From SLLG01 sp964403935 (lineage in GTDB: Bacteria > Verrucomicrobiota > Verrucomicrobiia > Opitutales > Oceanipulchritudinaceae): a stretch of DNA of 8,407 bases. Positions 1 through 5,907 of this stretch are shown here, in pieces. The translations under genes were made by a program, and so were the position numbers. The DNA lies in the NCBI GenBank assembly GCA_964403935.1, contig CAYOIB010000098.1, forward strand, positions 1 to 8,407. Direction: 5' to 3'. Position 1 is the stretch's first letter; the number at the start of each line of letters is the position of its first letter. The notes under the pieces are model-generated. The model did no database searches. It had not been told where the DNA came from and saw nothing but the letters and a program-made list of their open reading frames with translations.

Positions 1-5
1 ACACG

Positions 6-227
6 ATGAAACGCATTCACTGGATCCTCATTGCCCTGCTACTTCTGGGGACGCAACTGCTCCAGTGGTTCGGACCTGCGCATCCTTATCCCGCAGCCTG
101 GGACCGCGTCCCCATGTTCTATGCAGGCATTGGGCTCGTGGGGGGATTAACCGTGATCTGGATTGCAAAGGGTCTGCTCGTGCGACTGGTCGAAAAACCG
201 GAGGATTATTATGACGGGGATCGCTGA
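6..227 (+). CDS. Small two-helix membrane protein of an Mrp-type antiporter operon
   Basis: A 73-residue protein with two predicted membrane helices, at about residues 5-22 and 38-58, a short loop with WDRVPMFYAGIG between them, and an acidic cytoplasmic tail with EDYYD near the C-terminus. From memory, short proteins of this layout with a C-terminal EDYYD-like tail occur beside MrpD/NuoM-like subunits in Mrp-like antiporter operons; I know of no assigned reaction, so an accessory or assembly role is inference. Its stop codon lies 17 bases inside the next gene, which suggests translational coupling. The ATG is only five bases from the window edge, so the ribosome-binding site cannot be seen and a start further upstream cannot be excluded. 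The hydrophobic N-terminus directly after the ATG makes this start plausible. Confidence 0.72.
   Translation: MKRIHWILIALLLLGTQLLQWFGPAHPYPAAWDRVPMFYAGIGLVGGLTVIWIAKGLLVRLVEKPEDYYDGDR
200..204 (+). promoter_or_regulatory. Ribosome-binding site of the MrpD-like gene
   Basis: GGAGG sits six bases before the ATG at 211. This decides the start: the longer open frame back to an ATG at 163 would add 16 polar residues (MQRVCSCDWSKNRRII) in front of a typical hydrophobic N-terminus and has no comparable site. Confidence 0.75.
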
Positions 228-1935
228 TTTGCCACCCGCCCTTTTGCTGATCGCAGCAGCTGCACTCATTCCGGTGTTGCCGCGCCTTGCCCGCGCGTTC
301 GTTACGGTTGGTGTACCTCTTGTGGCCCTCGGGCTCTTGCTGGGATTCGAGCATGGGGAGCGCTTCACCGTATCGTTTGCCGGCTTCGATCTGATTCTGC
401 TTCAGGTCGGATCCACCAACTTCGTCTTTGGCATCATTTTCCTGCTGATCTCGGCCGTTGCCTCGCTTTACGCCTGGCATATTCGCGATACCAGTCAGCA
501 AGTAGCGGCCTTGCTCTATAGCGCCGGTGCGCTCGGCGTCACGTTTGCCGGAGATTTCTTCTCGCTCCTGATTTTCTGGGAGCTGATGGCGGTTGCTTCT
601 TCGTGGCTCGTATTTGCGCGGCGCATGCCGGAATCGACCCGGGCAGGGCTGCGCTACCTGATGTTTCACTTTGTCGGCGGTTCGATCCTTTTCGGGGGCA
701 TCATCCTTCACTATGCCGAGACGGGCAGCCTCCTGCTTCAACCGTTGAGCATAGACGCCGGGTGGTCCGCCTGGCTGATTCTTATCGGCGTCGCGGTTAA
801 CATCGCTCTGCCTCCGCTCCATGCATGGCTGCCCGATGCTTACCCAAAGGCCACCGTGACGGGAGCAATTTTCATGAGCGCGCTGACGACCAAATCGGCG
901 GTTTATGTACTCGTGGTACTTTTTGCGGGCTGGGAATTTCTTGCCTACTGGGGCGTCGCAATGGCGCTCTATGGGGCGATCTACGCTTTTATTTGCAACG
1001 ACATCCGTCAGATTCTTGCCTACCATATCGTCAGTCAGGTTGGTTTCATGGTCGCTGGGGTGGGGATAGGGACCGAGTTCGCGATCAACGGGACGATCGC
1101 CCACGCCTACAGCCACATTCTCTACAAGGCCCTGCTCTTCATGGCTGCGGGAGCCATCCTTCATGCGACCGGCACGAGCAAACTGACGGAGCTGGGGAAT
1201 CTGCGCCGACATCTGCCTGGAGTGGCTGTCCTTTTCATGATCGGGGCTTTCTCGATCTCAGGGGTACCGCTCTGGAACGGCTTTATAAGCAAATCGATTA
1301 TCATTTCGGCGGCCAGCTACGACCACTACACCTTCGTGATGTTTGGGCTCTTTCTCGCCTCGGTTGGTACCTTTCTCAGCCTTGGCCTGAAGATTCCGTA
1401 TTTCGCTTTCTTTGGCGAAGATCGCCAACTGCCGATCAACCGGATCCCGTCGACGATGTATGCCGCGATGGGTCTCCTTGCCTTCCTCTGCACACTTTAT
1501 GGGGTCTGGCCGGACCTGCTTTACCGGATTCTGCCCTACGAGCGACCCTACTTCCCGTTCACAGCCTATCACTTTATCGAGACGACGCAGCTCCTGACGC
1601 TGACATTTATCGCCTTCTGGTTGCTGCGGCGGAAGGCGAAGCCGACGAACAGCCTCAACCTCGACACCGACTGGTTCTACCGTCGATCGGCCCCTTATGT
1701 GATGCGTTTTGTGGTTGTACCGGTCAATGTCGTCTTTGAGTTTGCCGAACGGCTTCGGCATCAGGTGGTCGAAGGTGTCATTCGCGGATTCGCCAATCCC
1801 CATCAGTGGTTCAAGCCCTTCCGCAAAGATGAAGCAGGTTTCGACCCGGACCGTGAACGCGCCCCCATTGGTGCCAGCATCGGCTTTATCATGGGCCTCA
1901 TCATCGTCCTCTCATTCCTTGTTACCTTCTGGTAA
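211..1935 (+). CDS. Na+/H+ antiporter subunit D-like (MrpD/NuoM family) proton-conducting membrane protein
   Basis: A 574-residue polytopic inner-membrane protein of the family shared by Mrp/Mnh antiporter subunits A and D and complex I subunits L, M and N. Such subunits move protons across the membrane, here probably in exchange for Na+ or another cation. Visible family hallmarks are the glutamate in FWELM (E124), HAWLPDAY (204-211), the lysine in TTKSA (K228), NDIRQILAYHIVSQ (263-276), HILYKALLF (302-310) and GVPLWNGFISK (351-361). The C-terminus is longer than in a plain MrpD: after the core come LDTDWFYRR (484-492), an amphipathic or cytoplasmic stretch, and a final helix at about 552-572. 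This extension is seen in MrpD-like proteins of non-canonical Mrp operons and recalls the NuoL tail. No NADH-binding subunit is visible, so antiporter is preferred over complex I, but the window cuts the operon. Confidence 0.88.
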   Translation: MTGIADLPPALLLIAAAALIPVLPRLARAFVTVGVPLVALGLLLGFEHGERFTVSFAGFDLILLQVGSTNFVFGIIFLLISAVASLYAWHIRDTSQQVAALLYSAGALGVTFAGDFFSLLIFWELMAVASSWLVFARRMPESTRAGLRYLMFHFVGGSILFGGIILHYAETGSLLLQPLSIDAGWSAWLILIGVAVNIALPPLHAWLPDAYPKATVTGAIFMSALTTKSAVYVLVVLFAGWEFLAYWGVAMALYGAIYAFICNDIRQILAYHIVSQVGFMVAGVGIGTEFAINGTIAHAYSHILYKALLFMAAGAILHATGTSKLTELGNLRRHLPGVAVLFMIGAFSISGVPLWNGFISKSIIISAASYDHYTFVMFGLFLASVGTFLSLGLKIPYFAFFGEDRQLPINRIPSTMYAAMGLLAFLCTLYGVWPDLLYRILPYERPYFPFTAYHFIETTQLLTLTFIAFWLLRRKAKPTNSLNLDTDWFYRRSAPYVMRFVVVPVNVVFEFAERLRHQVVEGVIRGFANPHQWFKPFRKDEAGFDPDRERAPIGASIGFIMGLIIVLSFLVTFW

Positions 1936-1946
1936 GCTCTCCCTTG

Positions 1947-1976
1947 GCGAGCTCAATGAAAGTCATGTGAGCTTGC
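1947..1976 (+). terminator. Hairpin behind the antiporter operon
   Basis: Starts 11 bases after the antiporter stop codon. Bases 1947-1955 pair with 1968-1976 (one G-T wobble), then ATGA 1956-1959 pairs with TCAT 1963-1966, with a three-base loop and one bulged G at 1967. The position between two converging genes suggests transcription termination. There is no T-run on either side, so it is not a classical intrinsic terminator and may instead protect the 3' end of the message. Confidence 0.4.
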
Positions 1977-2011
1977 GGCGGAAAGCGGGATGGTTAGCCC
2001 CGGAAGTCGCA

Positions 2012-2035
2012 GAGGGAAACGACCGTCCTTCCCTC
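2012..2035 (-). terminator. Hairpin overlapping the methyltransferase stop codon
   Basis: A perfect 7-bp stem (GAGGGAA 2012-2018 with TTCCCTC 2029-2035) with a 10-base loop. It overlaps the methyltransferase stop codon (2034-2036) on the minus strand. No T-run follows, so its role as a terminator is a guess from position only. Confidence 0.25.
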
Positions 2036-2771
2036 AGTCTGGATTTCGGGCGATCCAGAAGCGACATTCATCGGCGAAGTCGCAGACGTTACCCGGCTCG
2101 ATGGCGATTTTTGAGCGCATGGCATCGGAGTCGCATTTCCAACCGGCGGCCTTGAGGTCATCGCGCACTTCGTTGGGTGCTGGTACGTGCACGTAGAGGC
2201 GCCCGTGTTCAGAGTCCTCGTAGCGATCGCCGAATTCGAGGAGGGACCGATCCTGTTTCCCTGCGTCCCAGCGCGCTGCCTCCGCCTTCCACATTCGACG
2301 GTGCGCTGGCAGCTGTCGGTCGTGGGTGGTAAAGACAAAAAGGCCACCGGGCTTCACCACGCGACGAATCCCGGTTAAAGCAAGCCGTCGCTGGTCGCGC
2401 CCGGGTATCTGCATCAATCCATTGAAGCCGAAGATGGCACCGTCGAAGGAGGCTTCGCCCAAATTCAAGGCACAGGCGTCCATTACTTGAAAGGTCGCCT
2501 CGTATTGGAGGATCTTTCCGAGGCGTTGAGCCCGCTTGATCATCGCGCCCGAGAGGTCGACCCCATGGATCCGGGTGTAACCCAGGGCACAGAGGCCGAG
2601 AGCGATGCGCCCGGTTCCGGTCCCCACATCCAGCAGGCGGTCTGTTGGCTGAAAGGCCTCCTTAAAGAGAATTTCCTCGGATTTCCAGAGCCCGATATGT
2701 GTCGTGGCGTGAGCGTAGGAATCCACCACTCGGCTGTGGTTGTAGTAATCTCGAACGACCGCCTTGTCCAT
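2034..2771 (-). CDS. Class I SAM-dependent methyltransferase
   Basis: A 245-residue soluble protein with the Rossmann-fold methyltransferase pattern. Motif I is LLDVGTGTGRIAL (46-58), the SAM-binding loop. The acidic residue expected to bind the ribose is D72 in GVDLS. MDAC (97-100) fits the adenine-contact region, SFDGAIFGFNGLM (108-120) is motif-II-like, and VVKPGGLFVFTTHD (138-151) is the usual strand after the catalytic region. The N-terminus (VRDYYNHSRVVDSYAHATTHIGLW) resembles members that act on small molecules or quinones, but nothing shows the substrate. A good ribosome-binding site seven bases upstream supports the ATG at 2771. It stands alone: the antiporter operon converges on it and the tRNA genes diverge from it. 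Methyltransferase activity is well supported, the specific function is unknown. Confidence 0.85.
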   Translation of the reverse strand: MDKAVVRDYYNHSRVVDSYAHATTHIGLWKSEEILFKEAFQPTDRLLDVGTGTGRIALGLCALGYTRIHGVDLSGAMIKRAQRLGKILQYEATFQVMDACALNLGEASFDGAIFGFNGLMQIPGRDQRRLALTGIRRVVKPGGLFVFTTHDRQLPAHRRMWKAEAARWDAGKQDRSLLEFGDRYEDSEHGRLYVHVPAPNEVRDDLKAAGWKCDSDAMRSKIAIEPGNVCDFADECRFWIARNPD

Positions 2772-2778
2772 GGCCCGA

Positions 2779-2785
2779 TCCTCCC
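2779..2785 (-). promoter_or_regulatory. Ribosome-binding site of the methyltransferase gene
   Basis: Read on the minus strand this is GGGAGGA, seven bases before the ATG at 2771. It is a strong site and fixes the start. Confidence 0.7.
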
Positions 2786-2853
2786 ATGCCCGTGCGCCCG
2801 CGCAAGCTGTTTTGCCGGATCGACCGAAGGAGCCGGCGATTCGGTGGTCGAAG

Positions 2854-2886
2854 AAGCATTTTTCCGGGAAAGATAGGAAAATGCTT
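2854..2886. repeat. Inverted repeat between the methyltransferase and tRNA-Lys genes
   Basis: AAGCATTTTTCC (2854-2865) and GGAAAATGCTT (2876-2886) are inverted copies, 11 bp long apart from one extra T in the left arm, separated by 10 bases. It lies 83 bases upstream of the methyltransferase start and 47 bases upstream of tRNA-Lys, in the shared upstream region of two divergent units. It could be an operator or an RNA hairpin; no T-run follows on either strand. Confidence 0.5.
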
Positions 2887-2933
2887 GCCAGGGTGACCCC
2901 CTTCCCTCTGTTTCCTCTACCTTTCGGAAGTGA

Positions 2934-3009
2934 GCCGGACTAGCTCAATTGGTAGAGCAGCAGACTCTTAATCTGTTGGTTCTGGGTTCGAGTCCCAGGT
3001 CCGGTACCA
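2934..3009 (+). tRNA. tRNA-Lys (anticodon CUU)
   Basis: A full cloverleaf of 76 bases including an encoded CCA. Acceptor GCCGGAC pairs with GTCCGGT (G1-U72 wobble), the D-stem is GCTC/GAGC, the anticodon stem GCAGA/TCTGT encloses loop CTCTTAA, and the T-stem CTGGG/CCCAG encloses TTCGAGT. The anticodon CUU reads the lysine codon AAG. The discriminator base is A, as usual for lysine tRNA. It is 19 bases upstream of tRNA-Thr and probably transcribed with it. Confidence 0.96.
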
Positions 3010-3028
3010 ATTCAATTTTCCAGTCACA

Positions 3029-3104
3029 GCCAGCTTAGCTCAGTTGGTAGAGCAACTGATTTGTAATCAGTAGGTCGTCGGTTCGAATCCGTCAGCTGGC
3101 TCCA
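3029..3104 (+). tRNA. tRNA-Thr (anticodon UGU)
   Basis: A full cloverleaf of 76 bases including an encoded CCA. Acceptor GCCAGCT pairs with AGCTGGC, the D-stem is GCTC/GAGC, the anticodon stem ACTGA/TCAGT encloses loop TTTGTAA, and the discriminator is T. The anticodon UGU reads ACA and other ACN threonine codons. The T-stem GTCGG/CCGTC has a U-U mismatch at 50-64; I recall the same arm in other bacterial tRNA-Thr genes, so it is not a sign of decay. Confidence 0.96.
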
Positions 3105-3504
3105 TCTTTATCAACAACTTACAGAACTCGCAAGGAACCGCGGGAAAATTGCTTGCCAAAAACTTGCCACTTTTCACGCCCCACCCGCGCACAAAAAAAA
3201 CCGCCGGTGTCGACGAGGCCAAAGGGGGCAGGGGATGGGAGAGGCCCTTGGAGACGATTCCCTTTCCTCGGCGCTCTTGCAGGACCCATTCCCATGATGT
3301 TTAGGCTTTTTGAGTTTCCGAGAATGGGCACATTTAGCTCGTTGGAGGAAGGACTCAAAAAACTTTCCAGAGGGAACACTTTGGAAACCGGCTTCAACCT
3401 GAGCTCGTCGAGCAGCGATCCGCTGAAGCTTCCTTTACCTATCGAACAGTTGACAGAGCCCGGCCTACGGCCAGTGAGCCATCTCTACAAAGCTGATAGA
3501 AGCC
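3105..3504. other. Stretch behind tRNA-Thr without a recognised gene
   Basis: No convincing gene is visible. A plus-strand frame open from 3153 to 3533 has only a TTG at its beginning; its first ATG, at 3294, would give 79 residues rich in serine, leucine and proline. It has no recognised motif and runs into the IS110-like remnant in another frame. Two copies of CTTGCCA (3152-3158 and 3163-3169) lie 11 bases apart shortly after the tRNA, followed by an A-run at 3193-3200. A TTGACA at 3450-3455 looks like a -35 box but has no matching -10 box. If the remnant at 3505 is IS110-like, its left end would fall in this stretch, but I cannot fix a boundary. Confidence 0.5.
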
Positions 3505-3684
3505 ATGATCGCAAAAAACTATATCGCTATTGATATCGCCAAAGAAAGCCTCGCTGTCTGCTCCGACACCCTCTCGGAAACCTTCCCTTACCCTGCCATG
3601 CGGGAAGTTCCTTGTCCACCTTTGTGGACCTTTCGTGCCATCCATGAGCAGTGTGCATCCTGGTGCCGTGCAAGCGTTGGATAA
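3505..3684 (+). pseudogene. IS110-family transposase, N-terminal remnant
   Basis: A 59-residue open frame that begins MIAKNYIAIDIAKESLAVC. This matches the start of IS110-family transposases, where the first acidic residue of the DEDD nuclease site lies in a YxGIDxxKxxLxV motif (here D10 in AIDIAK). Similarity fades after about residue 28 (SETFPYP), and the frame stops at 3682. A full-length family member has roughly 300-450 residues, and I see neither the later motifs nor a C-terminal serine-containing domain downstream in any plus frame up to 3812. It is therefore best read as a truncated, frame-disrupted remnant. No strong ribosome-binding site precedes it. It could still be a chance match, since only about 25 residues carry the signal. 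Confidence 0.5.
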
Positions 3685-3812
3685 AGCGTGCCGGGGCACG
3701 GGTTAGGCGAGGGCCGTCGTTTGTCTGTTCGCGAAGTGCGAAATTACTTTTTTTCCGCATGCACCTCGTATGGGCTCAGTCGCTGGGAGTCCGTTTGGCT
3801 ATGTTCAGGCGG

Positions 3813-4112
3813 TTAACTTGAAGGATCGTCTGATCGATCAAGAAGCCCTGAAAACTCGGGATGGCGCTTCAGGTAGGCGTCGGTATAGCTGCATTCGGAG
3901 GCGATGTGCCATCCAGCAGCGGCGGCGTGTTGGAGGGCAAAGCGGGTGATGCTCGCAGCCATGTTTTGTCCCCGCAGGGATGCGGGGACATAGGTATGGG
4001 TAAAGGTCACCCGTCCGGGTTCGGTCACACGATATTCGAGGATCGCCCCCGCTGCGTTAGAAAAGCAGTTGCGCTCTGGATAATGAGTGATCTCGAGGTG
4101 GGTTGGCTTCAT
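3813..4112 (-). CDS. Small GNAT-fold N-acetyltransferase (YjdJ / At1g77540-like)
   Basis: A 99-residue protein of the short acetyltransferase family that includes plant At1g77540 (Pfam Acetyltransf_CG), about 90-110 residues long, so it appears complete. Recognisable parts are LEYRV (25-29), THTYVPASLRGQNMA (38-52, acetyl-CoA-binding loop) and SECSYTDAYLKRHPEF (72-87). C74 sits where the plant homologue has its active-site-region cysteine, and RHPEF is the family's C-terminal signature. The loop reads RGQNMA where most relatives have RGxGxA or similar, so one glycine is replaced by asparagine. The substrate is unknown for the family. It lies 50 bases behind cysI on the same strand with no terminator-like hairpin seen, so it is probably cotranscribed. 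The likely ribosome-binding site AGGAGG is 14 bases before the ATG, which is long, but no other in-frame start codon fits. Confidence 0.82.
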   Translation of the reverse strand: MKPTHLEITHYPERNCFSNAAGAILEYRVTEPGRVTFTHTYVPASLRGQNMAASITRFALQHAAAAGWHIASECSYTDAYLKRHPEFSGLLDRSDDPSS

Positions 4113-4126
4113 TGGTTTCCAGGCAT

Positions 4127-4132
4127 CCTCCT
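4127..4132 (-). promoter_or_regulatory. Probable ribosome-binding site of the acetyltransferase gene
   Basis: Read on the minus strand this is AGGAGG, in the gap between cysI and the acetyltransferase gene. The spacing of 14 bases to the ATG at 4112 is longer than usual. Confidence 0.45.
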
Positions 4133-4162
4133 CACATGAAGCGGTGGGGTGAGTGCCTGACC

Positions 4163-5884
4163 TTATGTAGTTTGATGGAAGTCTTTTCCTTCGCGAGTCG
4201 CGGCGACGTAATTCTTACGGATGGCGAAGTCACCAAAGCGTTCACCGTCGATGCGATTCTTGGCATAATCCTCAAAAATGGGTCGAAGAATCGAAACGAT
4301 TTCGGTGTCCTTGACGTCGGCGCGATACAGTTTGTTCAGACGTTCACCGGTGAAGTTTGCGCCCAGGTAGAGATTGTAGGTACGAGGCCCCTTGCCGACG
4401 AGTCCGATCTCGGCGAGGAAGGGTCGGGCGCAGCCGTTGGGGCAGCCGGTCATGCGGATGACAATCTCGTCCTCACGGAGCCCGCATGCCTCTAGCGCGT
4501 CTTCGAGCTCTGTAACCAGGCTGGGAAGGTAGCGTTCGCTTTCAGCGAGGGCGAGGCCACAGGTCGGCAAGGCGACGCAGGCCATCGAATTCAGGCGCAA
4601 GGCGGAGAGGGTCTCGTGCGTGCCGATGTTGTGTTGACGGAGGATCTCGTCGATAACGGGCTTTTGCTCGGTCGGGACGCCTCCGATAATGAGGTTCTGA
4701 TTTCCGGTCAGACGGAAGTCGCCCTGGTGAATTTTTGCGATCTCGCGCAGGCCGGTTTTGAGCTGGCAGTTGGCGGTGTCTTTCACCCGGCCGTTTTCGA
4801 TGAAGAGTGTCAGGTGCTCTTTTCCATCGGTGCCGGTGACCCAGCCGTAGCGGTCGCCTCGGGTGGTGAAGACCACCTGGCGTGGTTCCTCAAGGGCGTA
4901 GCCGAGGCGCTTTTCGACCTCTGCGCGGTACCAGTCGATGCCATATTTATCGACCGTGTACTTGAGCCGTGCGTGGGCGCGGTCGACACGGTCTCCGTAG
5001 TCGCGTTGGACGGTGACAACTTTCTCGGCGACATCGATAACCTGATCCGGCGTGCAGAAGGCCATAACGTCGGCGGTGCGCGGGTAGGTCTCGACCTTTC
5101 CGTGCGTCATCCCCAGTCCACCACCGACGGTGACATTGTATCCGACGATTTTGTCGTTCTCGATAATGGCGATGAAGCCAAGATCATTTGCGTAGATATC
5201 GATGTCGTTGCTCGGGGGGACGGCGACGGCGATCTTGAACTTCCGGGGCAGGTAAGTTTTGCCGTAAATGGTTTCGACCTCTTGGCCGTTATCGAATTCT
5301 TCCACCCGTTCGCCATCGAGCCAGATTTCGTGGTAGGCCCGGGTCTTTGGCAGAAGGTGAAGTCCGATGGCGCGTGCAAGCCCGAGCGTCTCAGCGTGGT
5401 GCTTTGACTGGAACGGGTTCGGGTTGCACATGACGTTGCGGTTCACGTCGCCACAAGCGGCGATTGTGTCCAGCAGGGAGTCGTTGACGGCCCGCAAAGC
5501 CGCCTTGAGGTTGCTTTTGATGATCCCGTGGAATTGGAAGGCCTGACGTGTTGTCAGGCGGAGGGTGCCATTGGCTCGCTCCTCGCAGATTTTGTCGAGC
5601 GCCAGCCATTGCTGGGGTGTGCAGACGCCACCGGGCACACGCACGCGGGCCATGAAAGAGTAGGCGGGTTCGAGTCGTTTCTTGCGCCGCTCCGCACGGA
5701 TATCCCGATCATCCTGCTGGTAGATGCCGTGGAACTTGGTGAGCTGCGTCGTGTCTGCCGAAACCGCGCCAGTGGTCGCTTGAGTCAACTCTTCGGCAAG
5801 GTTGCCGCGCAAGTGGCGGCTGTTGTATTTGATCGTCTCGTTCTTGTGAAGTTTGGAGAGGTCGGTGGTGACGGGTGCGTTCAT
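4163..5884 (-). CDS. cysI: Assimilatory sulfite reductase (NADPH) hemoprotein beta subunit
   Basis: A 573-residue cytoplasmic enzyme, close to the 570 residues of E. coli CysI, which reduces sulfite to sulfide with six electrons delivered by CysJ. The siroheme-coupled 4Fe-4S cluster ligands are the four cysteines in ACVALPTC (C436, C442) and TGCPNGC (C481, C485). Siroheme and sulfite-binding basic residues are present: R82 in RVRVPGG, R149 in NRNV, and K215 and K217 in LPRKFK. FHGIYQQDDRDIRAER (51-66) and TRQAFQFHGI (112-121) are also strongly conserved. The ATG at 5884 gives the family length and begins 23 bases after the cysJ stop; a TTG 33 bases further upstream would overlap cysJ and is less likely. 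No clear ribosome-binding site precedes the ATG, so translation may be coupled to cysJ. The active site looks intact. Confidence 0.96.
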   Translation of the reverse strand: MNAPVTTDLSKLHKNETIKYNSRHLRGNLAEELTQATTGAVSADTTQLTKFHGIYQQDDRDIRAERRKKRLEPAYSFMARVRVPGGVCTPQQWLALDKICEERANGTLRLTTRQAFQFHGIIKSNLKAALRAVNDSLLDTIAACGDVNRNVMCNPNPFQSKHHAETLGLARAIGLHLLPKTRAYHEIWLDGERVEEFDNGQEVETIYGKTYLPRKFKIAVAVPPSNDIDIYANDLGFIAIIENDKIVGYNVTVGGGLGMTHGKVETYPRTADVMAFCTPDQVIDVAEKVVTVQRDYGDRVDRAHARLKYTVDKYGIDWYRAEVEKRLGYALEEPRQVVFTTRGDRYGWVTGTDGKEHLTLFIENGRVKDTANCQLKTGLREIAKIHQGDFRLTGNQNLIIGGVPTEQKPVIDEILRQHNIGTHETLSALRLNSMACVALPTCGLALAESERYLPSLVTELEDALEACGLREDEIVIRMTGCPNGCARPFLAEIGLVGKGPRTYNLYLGANFTGERLNKLYRADVKDTEIVSILRPIFEDYAKNRIDGERFGDFAIRKNYVAATREGKDFHQTT

Positions 5885-5907
5885 TTTGAAAAGGGTGTCG
5901 GGAGGTT

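Noticed and set aside
28..1212. Minus-strand open frame of 394 residues opposite the antiporter genes
   Set aside because: It is the antisense of the well-supported MrpD-like gene, is rich in charged residues without any motif, and has no ribosome-binding site.
3029..3104. U-U mismatch in the T-stem of tRNA-Thr as a sign of a decayed tRNA
   Set aside because: All other stems pair fully, CCA is encoded, and I recall the same T-arm in other bacterial threonine tRNAs.
3150..3290. Possible start of a tyrosine integrase (frame reading AKNLPLFTPHPRTKKT) behind tRNA-Thr
   Set aside because: It vaguely resembles integrase N-termini and the place is right, but the similarity covers few residues, the frame soon stops, and no catalytic motif is present.
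3294..3533. Plus-strand open frame of 79 residues upstream of the transposase remnant
   Set aside because: No motif, no good ribosome-binding site, biased composition, and it runs into the IS110-like frame.
3728..3754. Terminator-like element: 5-bp stem TTCGC/GCGAA followed by seven T
   Set aside because: The stem is short and the T-run starts five bases after it, so it is a weak candidate, and no intact plus-strand gene ends before it.
4616..5407. Plus-strand open frame of 263 residues opposite cysI
   Set aside because: It is an antisense shadow of a gene whose protein has every active-site residue; the valine- and aspartate-rich composition mirrors cysI codon use.
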